From: JBAXEO01 sp963789515
GTDB lineage: Bacteria > Actinomycetota > Coriobacteriia > Anaerosomatales > JAAXUF01
Assembly: GCA_963789515.1 (NCBI GenBank)
Contig: CAWBKW010000004.1
Span: 434,001-498,000, forward strand
Direction of reading: 5' to 3'
Length of the DNA stretch: 64,000 bases
The notes beneath the pieces were generated by a model, which was not told where the DNA came from, made no database searches, and saw only the letters and a list, made by a program, of their open reading frames with translations. A program made the position numbers and the translations under genes. Positions 50,548 to 57,601 of the stretch are shown here, piece after piece. Every line of letters starts with the position of its first letter. Within the stretch, counting starts at the first letter, position 1.

Positions 50548-51433
50548 CTAGCTCCCCCAGCCGGTAGTGCACGGTGTACTGGATCGAGCGCAGCATCGGC
50601 GACTTGGCGAACCACCGGTACCAGCCTAGCTTGGGCTCGTCCTCGTCGAAGTACGTCCACTCGCCGAGCAACTCGATCCCCGGCGCCCAGCTCTCCATGT
50701 CCCGCGGGGTGTCGAGCCCGAAGGTGTAGACGACGTTCTCGGAGAGCCCGAACTGGCGCTTGAACTTACCGCGGCCGAACCGGCTGCTGAGCATGCGGAC
50801 GGCCTGGTTGCTGGCGATCTCGGCGAGCATCTCGGCTCCGGGGAAACGCTCGGCCAGCGTGGTGACGAGGGCGCGAACGTCCTCAGGTTGCAGGTACATG
50901 AACAGGCCCTCGGCGACGAAGAGGTACGTGCGGCCCGGCTCGCCAGGGAGTGCGTCGAGCCACGTGAAGTCGAGTACCGACGCGGCGATGAAGTGCATGC
51001 GGTCGGTCTCCGACAGGAACCGGCGGCGCAAGGTGATGACCTCCGGCAGGTCCAGGTCGAACCAGCGAGCGCGCCCGTTGTCGCACCGGCGGCGACGGTC
51101 GTTGAGGCCGCAGCCGAGATTCACGACGATGCCGTCGGGCTCACGCGAGAGGAACTCGGCGACGTCCCGGTCGTACTGGCGGATACGCAGCGACATGCTC
51201 GTGAGCAGCGCGCTCGGCAGCTTGCCCTTCGCAAGCCGCCTGAAGAGGCGTTTGTCGCTGTGCTCGAAGTACGCGTTGAGCTGGCGTGTCAGTTCAACCG
51301 CACCCTCGTCGACCATGATCGGGTTGGGGCGCCGTGACTCGAGTGCGAGCGAGTAGAGCGGGAGGAACAGGGTCTCGGAAACGGCGCTGATCTGAGTGTC
51401 TTCGCTCGGCGTCACGACCTCACCCCGCGTCAT
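50548..51433 (-). CDS. Class I SAM-dependent methyltransferase (leucine carboxyl methyltransferase/PPM1 family)
   Basis: From ATG at 51431-51433. LCM/TcmP-type features: RIRQYDRDVAEFLSREPDG, VNLGCGLNDR (SAM loop), WFDLDLPEVITLRRRFL and YLFVAEGLFMYL. About 294 residues if a five-G run at about 50552-50556 contains one G too many, which produces a stop at 50548-50550. As written, the frame runs on through the 62-residue membrane protein to 50294. O-methyltransferase on a small carboxylate or hydroxyl is likely; substrate unknown. It overlaps the upstream membrane protein gene by 14 bases. Confidence 0.82.
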
Positions 51434-51827
51434 CGCTGGCAGCCTGCTTGGGCCGCGCCAGCGTGAACGCCAGCGACGACCAGCCGATGGCCATCGCCGT
51501 GATCGCAAGCGCCCGAACACCGGGGGCAAGCCCTGACTGCCATATCGCGAGACCCACCATCCACGGCAATAGGAGCAGCCACATGGCTGCCCGCATCAAG
51601 AACGGCTGCGCCTGCGTCCAAGCCCAGGCTGCGTCCAGCCCGCCCGGCAGTGTCGCCAGATACGCAAAGCACATCCACCCGCCGATGAGGACAATCCACC
51701 AGAACACGATGGCGACCCAACGCATCCGCGGGTGCGCCACGAGGTTGGCGGGCGTGCCCGTGACCGCCAGTGCGGTGAAGCCCGCGATCACGAGCATCAT
51801 GGCGACGACGAGCAGCGCGGTGATCAT
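51420..51827 (-). CDS. Small four-helix membrane protein with WAWT...WLLxLPWM signature
   Basis: 135 residues from ATG at 51825-51827, overlapping the SRPBCC stop as ATGA. Four hydrophobic segments: LLVVAMMLVIAGFTALAVTG, VAIVFWWIVLIGGWMCFAYL, MRAAMWLLLLPWMVGLAIW and ALAITAMAIGWSSLAFTL. The block AWAWTQAQPFLMRAAMWLLL matches a protein at 54862-55224, so the two are paralogues. Family not recognised. Operon with an SRPBCC protein before and a methyltransferase after. Confidence 0.75.
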   Translation of the reverse strand: MITALLVVAMMLVIAGFTALAVTGTPANLVAHPRMRWVAIVFWWIVLIGGWMCFAYLATLPGGLDAAWAWTQAQPFLMRAAMWLLLLPWMVGLAIWQSGLAPGVRALAITAMAIGWSSLAFTLARPKQAASDDAG

Positions 51828-52528
51828 CGGGCCAGCGCCTCGGCGGTCCGCTTGATGCCAACGAGCGTCTTGTGACTGAACAGCGCGCCGCCGAAGTTCA
51901 GCGGGCCGTTCCACATCCACCGGGCGAAGCCGGTCTCGGTGCCGTCGGCGCGCATCCGCAGAACCAGCCGAGTGCCGCCATCGGCGGTCGGCTTCAAGAC
52001 GAACGCCATCGTGTTCTCCGTCCACGTCTCCGGCAACGAGGCCTTGCCCAGCTGCGCGGGGTCAAGGCTGCCCGCGGCAAGCACGAACGAACGATCGGGG
52101 TCCGCAACGACCACGGTGTAGCTGACCATGTCATTGATGTTGATCTCGTCGCCCTTCTTGACGCTCTGAAGCTCGGGCACGATGCGCGTCGAGTAGTGAC
52201 CGTCGATGAAGTCCGAGGACTTGGTCAGGTTGTAGAACCAGTCCCAGCCGTACCAGCCCGCGCGATGCTGGCCCATCTGCTGGATGAGCGCGTAGACGGT
52301 TGCGGGCGGCGCGTCGATGGTGACGGCCTTCGTTGAAACTTCGCGCGTTGCCGGGAAGAGATCGTCGCCGGGCAAGGCTGCCGATGCCTCCTCCGCGGTG
52401 GCTCCCCAGCGGTCGGTGAAGCTGCGTGTCAGTGGCGGCAGCAGCACGAAGCCGATGACCAGAACGGCGATGAGAGCGGCTAGAACGATGCCGATCCATT
52501 TGGCGATACTGAGGACGATCGAGCCCAT
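51824..52528 (-). CDS. Membrane-anchored SRPBCC (START-like) domain protein
   Basis: 234 residues. One N-terminal membrane helix (WIGIVLAALIAVLVIGFVLL) then an SRPBCC ligand-binding fold. Seen are KAVTIDAPPATVYALIQQMG, AGWYGWDWFYNL, and WTENTMAFVLKPTADGGTRL. These pocket-forming domains bind hydrophobic small molecules. Probably works with the small membrane protein and methyltransferase encoded next, whose genes overlap. Ligand unknown. Confidence 0.82.
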   Translation of the reverse strand: MGSIVLSIAKWIGIVLAALIAVLVIGFVLLPPLTRSFTDRWGATAEEASAALPGDDLFPATREVSTKAVTIDAPPATVYALIQQMGQHRAGWYGWDWFYNLTKSSDFIDGHYSTRIVPELQSVKKGDEININDMVSYTVVVADPDRSFVLAAGSLDPAQLGKASLPETWTENTMAFVLKPTADGGTRLVLRMRADGTETGFARWMWNGPLNFGGALFSHKTLVGIKRTAEALAR

Positions 52529-52645
52529 CTAGGTAGTCCTTTCGGCAGACGAGGCGGGCGGGCTAGTGCGCTGACGCAGGCCTCGACTTCATACCCACGA
52601 GCAACACGCCGCCTACAGGGTACCTATCCTCTCGAAGGAGACGCC

Positions 52646-53239
52646 ATGACAGCGAACGGACCGACCAAACCCGCAGGCGCGAATCTACCGCTACTCGCCG
52701 TGGCCGATCGTGCCGAGCTGCGAACGTGGCTCGAACACAACCACGCCTCTTCGCCGGGCGTGAACCTCGCGATCGGCAAGAAGGGTGGCCGCGCAACGAC
52801 GCTCACCTACGACGACGCGGTCGAGGAGGCGCTGTGCTTCGGCTGGATCGACAGCACCGCACGCCGGCTCGACGACGATCGCTACACGGTGCTCTTCACC
52901 CCGCGCAAGCGCGGCGGCACCTGGGCCCGCACCAACAAGGCACGCGTGGAGCGGTTGATCGCGGAAGGTCGCATGACGCCGGCAGGAATCGCGGTCATTG
53001 AGTCCGCGAAGGCCGACGGCTCGTGGATGGCGCTCGAAGACGCCGAGAACCTCGTCATGCCGGACGACCTCGCCATCGCGCTCGAACGGGCCGGCGTACG
53101 GAAGCGCTTCGATGCGCTCGCCGTGAGCGCTCGGCAGATGGCGCTCTACTGGATCTCGACCGCGAAGCGCGACGCGACCCGGGCCGAGCGCGTGTCCGCA
53201 ACCGTCAGCGCCGCATGTGAGGGCCGCGGGCCGAGGTAG
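52646..53239 (+). CDS. YdeI/OmdA-family protein
   Basis: 197 residues from ATG at 52646 (GAAGGAGA upstream). Family features: LRTWLEHNHASSPGVNLAI, YDDAVEEALCFGWIDSTARR, FTPRKRGGTWARTNKARVER and YWISTAKRDATRAERV near the end. YdeI-like proteins are linked to envelope-stress or antimicrobial-peptide tolerance in other bacteria; mechanism unclear. Divergent from the SRPBCC operon across about 115 bases. Confidence 0.85.
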   Translation: MTANGPTKPAGANLPLLAVADRAELRTWLEHNHASSPGVNLAIGKKGGRATTLTYDDAVEEALCFGWIDSTARRLDDDRYTVLFTPRKRGGTWARTNKARVERLIAEGRMTPAGIAVIESAKADGSWMALEDAENLVMPDDLAIALERAGVRKRFDALAVSARQMALYWISTAKRDATRAERVSATVSAACEGRGPR

Positions 53240-53359
53240 GCCGGCGGACAATCCGGTGCCGGCGTGCCGGCCCGGTGATACGCTGGCGTGTGGTTCCTTG
53301 ACGATGAGCCGTGGGGACACAGAGTTTCGAGTCCCGCCAGAGACGAAACTGGAGAGTCC

Positions 53360-54436
53360 GTGTCGGGTGTTGACCGATGTAGAGCGGGAATCCACAAGCC
53401 CTTGAGACGCCGCGGCCTGTCCCTCGTACTTATCGCGTATCTCTTGAGTCTCGTGACCGTTCCCGGCTGCGCGCCTCGCACGCCGAGCGCGGAATCCTGG
53501 GCTTCGCCGGGTGTTTCTACCGAGACCGCCCAGATCGTGACTGCTACGTCAGCCGTGGCCAGCAAAACGTCGACGCCGAAACCTCCCATGGTCTTCGCAG
53601 TGATCGGCGACTATGGCATCAATAACGAGAACGAACGGGACGTCTCCCAACTGGTGGCGTCCTGGGACCCATCCTTCATCATCACCACGGGCGACAACTA
53701 CTACTGGACGGCCGGCCAGGGCGGAACCGGAACCAACGTGTACGACGTGACAGTGGGCGCCTACTACGGCAGGTGGCTCAAGGACATCTCCACGACGGGT
53801 TCGCGGCTGCCGGTCGGACCTGCGAAGGTCAACGCCTTCTTTCCCTCCATGGGAAATCACGAGTACACGTCCACGTCACCCAACGTCTACACGACCTACT
53901 TCACCCTCCCGGGAGCAGGTTTCTCAAACAGCTCGGGCAACGAGCGCTACTACGACTATGTACAGGGCCCGGTGCACTTCTTCGTCTTGAACTCCAATTC
54001 GAAGGAACCTGACGGCTCGGATCCTGTGTCACCGCAAGCACAATGGCTGCAGCGGCAGTTGGCGGCGTCGACCTCCGCCTGGAACATCGTCTACTTCCAC
54101 CACGCGCCGTACACCTCCGATACGTTCCACAGTTCGAAGGCCCGCATGAGGTGGCCTTTCGCCGCGTGGGGCGCCGACGTCGTGATTTCAGGACACGACC
54201 ACAACTACGAGCGAATCATGCGTGATGGGATCGTCTATTTCGTCAACGGTCTCGGGGGCGGCACTCGGCGTCCCTTTGGAGACCCGACCGAGGGCAGCGC
54301 CGTGCGATACGTCGACGCCTTCGGTGCCCAGAGAGTGACAGCAACCGACACGACCTTGGACTTCGAATTCATCAACACCGGTGGCGTGCTCGTGGACAAG
54401 TTTCACCTATCAGCTGGTCAGCCGCCGAGCCAATGA
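53360..54436 (+). CDS. Lipoprotein metallophosphoesterase (calcineurin-like)
   Basis: 358 residues from GTG at 53360 (GGAG 5 bases upstream). Lipoprotein signal: LVLIAYLLSLVTVPGC, with Cys as the lipidated residue. Purple-acid-phosphatase-like metal motifs are complete: VIGDYGINN, TTGDNYYW, PSMGNHEYTS, YFHHAPYTS and VISGHDHNYER. Exported phosphatase or nuclease. A 7-bp hairpin (AGTTTCG 53323-53329 / CGAAACT 53344-53350) sits just before the ribosome site. GC is lower than in neighbours, a possible sign of recent acquisition. Confidence 0.87.
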   Translation: MSGVDRCRAGIHKPLRRRGLSLVLIAYLLSLVTVPGCAPRTPSAESWASPGVSTETAQIVTATSAVASKTSTPKPPMVFAVIGDYGINNENERDVSQLVASWDPSFIITTGDNYYWTAGQGGTGTNVYDVTVGAYYGRWLKDISTTGSRLPVGPAKVNAFFPSMGNHEYTSTSPNVYTTYFTLPGAGFSNSSGNERYYDYVQGPVHFFVLNSNSKEPDGSDPVSPQAQWLQRQLAASTSAWNIVYFHHAPYTSDTFHSSKARMRWPFAAWGADVVISGHDHNYERIMRDGIVYFVNGLGGGTRRPFGDPTEGSAVRYVDAFGAQRVTATDTTLDFEFINTGGVLVDKFHLSAGQPPSQ

Positions 54437-54518
54437 GTAGCTGCTGGCCTCTGCCGAAGTGGCGCGAGCGCTGGGTCGAGTACGCGAGCGAGTAGGACGA
54501 GGCGTCTCTCAGGGTGAC

Positions 54519-54824
54519 TCACCCCCGCCCCACCGCCGCAACCGCAACCTGCGCCAGCGACACGCCCACCTTCGCGCCAATCAACACGAGCAGCGCCACA
54601 ACCATCTGCGTGTCGGTCCCGAGCGGCCCCGGCCGGTAGCCGGTCACGAACGCCACCGCCAGCGCCACGATCGCCACGCCCAGCGCCACGCCCGCCAGCA
54701 TCCACGGCGACATCCAGTCGCCGCCGACGCGCTTGAGCACCGGCCCGATCCCGAACACCGAGCACGCCACGAACCCCGCTGCGAACACTCCCCAGAACAC
54801 CATCTTCATCGTCGTTGCCTCCAT
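54519..54824 (-). CDS. Small membrane protein (TetR-controlled operon, second gene)
   Basis: 101 residues from ATG at 54824 (GGAGGAGAGAACGAG upstream, nearly identical to the leader of the preceding gene). Three hydrophobic segments: MKMVFWGVFAAGFVACSVFG, WMLAGVALGVAIVALAVAFV and MVVALLVLIGAKVGVSLAQV. No family recognised. Lies 37 bases after the gene at 54862-55224 and is presumably cotranscribed from the operator-bearing promoter. Confidence 0.65.
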   Translation of the reverse strand: MEATTMKMVFWGVFAAGFVACSVFGIGPVLKRVGGDWMSPWMLAGVALGVAIVALAVAFVTGYRPGPLGTDTQMVVALLVLIGAKVGVSLAQVAVAAVGRG

Positions 54825-54861
54825 CTCGTTCTCTCCTCCAAGTCCTCCGGGCGCACGCCCC

Positions 54862-55224
54862 CTACTTCCACGGCCACAGCAGCCAGTTGGTCCACGCGAG
54901 CGCCGCGATCACGAGCACGAACCGGATGGGCACGGCCAGCGGCAGCGTCCACATCCACAGGCAGATCATCCAGGGCAGGAACAGCAGCCAGATGACGCCT
55001 TGCACCAGGATGTTGAGCGAGCGGGTCCACGCCCAGAGCTCGGTGAGCCGCGCGGGGTCGGTGACCATGTAGTAGACGAATGCGCCGCTGACGGCGAGGC
55101 CGAGTCCGCAGATGAAGAGGCTGAATGCCTTCTCGCCCAGCGTCTGGTCGGCGAAGCTGCGGGCTGCGGTTACTGCGGTCGTGGTTGCGGTGCTCTCGGT
55201 GCTCAGGGTTGTCGTCGTTTCCAT
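54862..55224 (-). CDS. Small membrane protein with WAWT...WLLxLPWM signature (TetR-controlled operon, first gene)
   Basis: 120 residues from ATG at 55222-55224 (CAGGAGGAGAGAACG). A Thr/Ser-rich start is followed by four hydrophobic segments (AFSLFICGLGLAVSGAFVYY; VQGVIWLLFLPWMICLWMW; VLVIAALAWTNWLLW). The LWAWTRSLNILVQGVIWLLF block aligns with the 51420-51827 protein. A TTGGAAAC...GTTTCCAA operator lies 20 bases upstream, matching operators at the divergent tetR promoter. Function unknown; an envelope-stress or solvent response is possible (inference). Confidence 0.75.
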   Translation of the reverse strand: METTTTLSTESTATTTAVTAARSFADQTLGEKAFSLFICGLGLAVSGAFVYYMVTDPARLTELWAWTRSLNILVQGVIWLLFLPWMICLWMWTLPLAVPIRFVLVIAALAWTNWLLWPWK

Positions 55225-55241
55225 CGTTCTCTCCTCCTGTC

Positions 55242-55271
55242 TTGGAAACCCTATGGGTTTCGCGTTTCCAA
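55242..55271. promoter_or_regulatory. TetR operator upstream of the small membrane protein operon
   Basis: TTGGAAAC (55242-55249) and GTTTCCAA (55264-55271) form a perfect 8-base inverted repeat, with GAAACCC-TAT-GGGTTTC (55245-55261) nested inside. The half-site GGAAAC...GTTTCC recurs with the same 20-21-base spacing at the tetR promoter. Confidence 0.7.
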
Positions 55272-55318
55272 CGGGCCGAACAAAGGGCCGACGCCAGATG
55301 AGCGAGGGCCCGTGGTGC

Positions 55319-55855
55319 CTAGCCGACAAAGCGCAGGATGCGCTCGACCAACTCCTCGTCGCGATCGTAGCCGGGATCCGAGTTCACCATGACCACGTAC
55401 TCGAGGATCATCGCCGCGACCATCTTCTCCACCAGGTCCGCGTCGCCGGCGGGGAACTCCCCTGCCGACATACCCGCCGAGACGAACTCGCGGATGAGGT
55501 CGCCGTTGGCCTTGGTGAACGCGTCGGCGGCGATCTCGTACTCCTGCATCCACTCGTCCTCGGTGGTCTCGTCGATGTGTGCGCGTGCCGAGGAGATCAC
55601 GAACTTCACCAGCGTCTCCACCTTCGCCCGGTTGTCGGGCAGCTCGGCGACGCTCGACTTGAGCTGCGCCTTCTGCAGCGCCGCCTGCTGCTCGACGATG
55701 TAGCCGTACAGCTCGCGCTTGCCGGCGAAGTGCACGTAGATCGTCTTCTTGGAGATGTGCATGGACCGCGCGACCTCGTCCAGCGACGTCTTGGCGTAGC
55801 CGAACCGGCTGACGTGCTTCTCAAAGACGTCCGCTATCTCCTGCTTGGTCGCCAC
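55319..55855 (-). CDS. TetR-family transcriptional regulator
   Basis: 178 residues. N-terminal helix-turn-helix: FEKHVSRFGYAKTSLDEVAR then SMHISKKTIYVHFAGKREL. The C-terminal helical ligand domain is acidic (AHIDETTEDEWMQEYEIAAD). It precedes the small membrane protein operon on the same strand, and both carry the GGAAAC/GTTTCC operator. Autoregulation plus control of that operon is the simplest reading. Confidence 0.88.
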   Translation of the reverse strand: MATKQEIADVFEKHVSRFGYAKTSLDEVARSMHISKKTIYVHFAGKRELYGYIVEQQAALQKAQLKSSVAELPDNRAKVETLVKFVISSARAHIDETTEDEWMQEYEIAADAFTKANGDLIREFVSAGMSAGEFPAGDADLVEKMVAAMILEYVVMVNSDPGYDRDEELVERILRFVG

Positions 55856-55881
55856 CGTGCACCTCCTCTGCCTGCCGAGCG

Positions 55882-55939
55882 GAAACTGATTGCGTACACA
55901 GTTTCCATCATGGAAACTCGGATGTCAAGAGGGTTTCCG
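55882..55939. promoter_or_regulatory. Double TetR operator and promoter of the tetR gene
   Basis: GGAAAC at 55882 and 55913 pair with GTTTCC at 55902 and 55934 (start-to-start 20 and 21 bases). The inner pair forms the perfect palindrome GTTTCCATCATGGAAAC (55902-55918) apart from its centre. A TTGACA -35 for the minus strand lies between them (plus-strand TGTCAA, 55924-55929), so bound repressor would block transcription. Confidence 0.7.
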
Positions 55940-55980
55940 AGAGAGCCTTCCGGTCCGTGTCTCTGAACTGCGATGAGTCC

Positions 55981-56040
55981 AGTCACGGGGGCCGGGCTTG
56001 AACCGAGAACCTTCGGGTTATGAGCGGCCCCGACTGACTC
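55981..56040 (-). pseudogene. Decayed tRNA 3' half, copy 1 (Met/CAU-like)
   Basis: Minus strand reads GCTCATAACCCGAAGG (anticodon-loop-like, CAT) then CTCGGTTCAAGCCCGG (T-arm). The anticodon stem no longer pairs well, and no D-arm or acceptor 5' strand is seen. Part of a set of three such fragments around 56-57.6 kb. Confidence 0.6.
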
Positions 56041-56380
56041 CGTGTGAGTCCACGTGCTAGCTCCACGATAGGCCCCTTGAGCTGCTCAAATGTCAGGGGG
56101 CCTATCAGCTGGTTAGCAGTCAATTCTTGCTCATTCCAGCTGATTCTGATGACAAGATGCTTACACCCACTGCTTCGATGACTCTACAAATGCCTCGCGA
56201 CGCAGGCAGCACGCGGCGCCGCCCATGGGACTGCCGTCGCATCCATCTGTGTCCTCGTGTGGGCTCTCCTTCTCCTCGCGCCCGGATGGATCTGGTTCGT
56301 GCGTGGCGACTTGAAGCAGAGGGAATACCACCCAATAACTAGGATCGTCCTGCAGCGTTTCCAACATGAGGAGGAACTAC
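56041..56380. other. Gene-free stretch before the CPBP gene
   Basis: No coding frame supported. AT content is higher than average (56090-56170), suggesting promoter activity for the CPBP gene or acquired DNA. A single GTTTCCAA half-site (about 56357) resembles the TetR half-operator but lacks a partner. Confidence 0.4.
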
Positions 56381-57202
56381 ATGTCCAACGCCAGCGTTGA
56401 GTCAGTCCGCGAGGCAAGCGCACCTGAGGTGCCAAAGAACGAACGCTTCAACTGGCTCGAATACAAGAACGGCGACGACTTCCCCTACTACCGTGGCTGG
56501 CCGACCACCATCACCGGCGCCCAGTGGGCGATCGTCATGGTCGCCGTCGCAGTGAGCTTCCTCATCCTCGGGTACGGCCTCGACCACTTGAAAGGGGACT
56601 GGCTCCCGTTCATCCCCCGCGTACTGTTCGTCGCGATTCCGCTCCGCGCACTCGCCTTCGTGACGCCCAAGTACTGGACTGCGATCTTCCGCAAGGTCCA
56701 CTTCAAGGACGTCATGTGGATGTTCGGGTTCGGCATCCTCAACGTCCTCGTGACGCTAGGTGTCGGTGCCATCACCGTGAGGCTGTTCAGCACTGCGGCG
56801 AACCCGGCTGCCACCGCGGTCGTCGGCAAAGGGGCGGCCGGACTCTTCGCCTTCTACTCGGGCACCGGAATCCAGCTGTTTGGCGAAGAGCTCCTCACCA
56901 TCCTGCCTTTCCTGGCGATCATGTATCTGTTCACCAAGACGTTCAACATGGGCCGCAAAGGCAGTGTTCTGTGGGCTTGGGTCATCACGGCGGTGATCTT
57001 CGGGCTGCTCCACCTGCCCACCTACGACTGGAACGTGCTCCAGTGCCTCCTCACAATCAGCGTCGCTCGCCTGGTTCTCTCGCTCGCCTACATCAAGACC
57101 AAGAACATCTGGGTCTCGACCGGCGCGCACATCTTCAACGACTGGTTCCTGTTCACGTTCCCGCTTCTGGCCGCGTGGCTTCTGGCGACGTTCGCGAAGT
57201 AG
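56381..57202 (+). CDS. CPBP-family intramembrane (CAAX-like) protease
   Basis: 273 residues from ATG at 56381, with GAGGAGGA ideally placed. Several membrane segments. Protease motifs: LFGEELLTILPFLAIMYL (EE motif), VIFGLLHLPTYDW (FxxxH), and STGAHIFNDWFLF (HxxxN/D). These are the CPBP/Abi catalytic residues. In other bacteria such proteins give bacteriocin self-immunity or process membrane proteins. The gene sits alone between decayed tRNA fragments and has lower GC than the backbone, so it may have been acquired. Confidence 0.88.
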   Translation: MSNASVESVREASAPEVPKNERFNWLEYKNGDDFPYYRGWPTTITGAQWAIVMVAVAVSFLILGYGLDHLKGDWLPFIPRVLFVAIPLRALAFVTPKYWTAIFRKVHFKDVMWMFGFGILNVLVTLGVGAITVRLFSTAANPAATAVVGKGAAGLFAFYSGTGIQLFGEELLTILPFLAIMYLFTKTFNMGRKGSVLWAWVITAVIFGLLHLPTYDWNVLQCLLTISVARLVLSLAYIKTKNIWVSTGAHIFNDWFLFTFPLLAAWLLATFAK

Positions 57203-57388
57203 CCCTTCCGCGGCAATCAGAAGTGATGTCCGTGTCCTGTATGCGACAGGAGAAGGGGAGTTCCCATGCGTACGGAGATCGAGCGGAGACAGTCCCGAGG
57301 ATTCTGATGAACAAAAATGCATACAGGCGCTCCGGGAAAGCAGACAGACCCTGAGCTCAATGAGCCCAGGACCTGCAGGCGAGTTTGT
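57203..57388. other. Gene-free stretch after the CPBP gene
   Basis: No supported coding frame. Inverted CCGCGG near 57211 could form a weak structure; no clear terminator. Leads into the second tRNA fragment. Confidence 0.35.
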
Positions 57389-57440
57389 TGGTCGCGGGGC
57401 CGGATTTGAACCGATGGGCTTCGGGTAATGAGTGACCCCC
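57389..57440 (-). pseudogene. Decayed tRNA 3' half, copy 2
   Basis: Minus strand reads GTCACTCATTACCCGAAG (anticodon-arm-like) then ATCGGTTCAAATCCGGCC (T-arm) and ends GCGACCA, including an encoded CCA. No 5' half. Similar in layout to copies 1 and 3 but not identical. Confidence 0.6.
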
Positions 57441-57542
57441 AAGCAGGGCCTGCCGACAGAGCTGAATGGCGTTCGTGCAGGTCAGAAGTGGTGTGGGTGT
57501 CGCTCATTCCGGCACCGTTTGAGGTATCTGACCGAGATTCTC

Positions 57543-57593
57543 TTGGTTGCAGGTGCAGGACTTGACGCGACGACCTTCGAGTGATGGGCTCCG
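57543..57593 (-). pseudogene. Decayed tRNA 3' half, copy 3, directly after oraE
   Basis: Minus strand reads GAGCCCATCACTCGAAGG (stem GAG/CTC around a CAT-containing loop) then a damaged T-arm, GCGTCAAGTCCTGC, ending CTGCAACCA. It begins about 9 bases after the oraE stop codon. No 5' half. Confidence 0.55.
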
Positions 57594-57601
57594 GTGGCGA
57601 G

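Noticed and set aside
53298..53350. Hairpin before the metallophosphoesterase as a cyclic di-GMP riboswitch
   Set aside because: Only one 7-bp stem is found and the conserved GEMM core sequences are absent.
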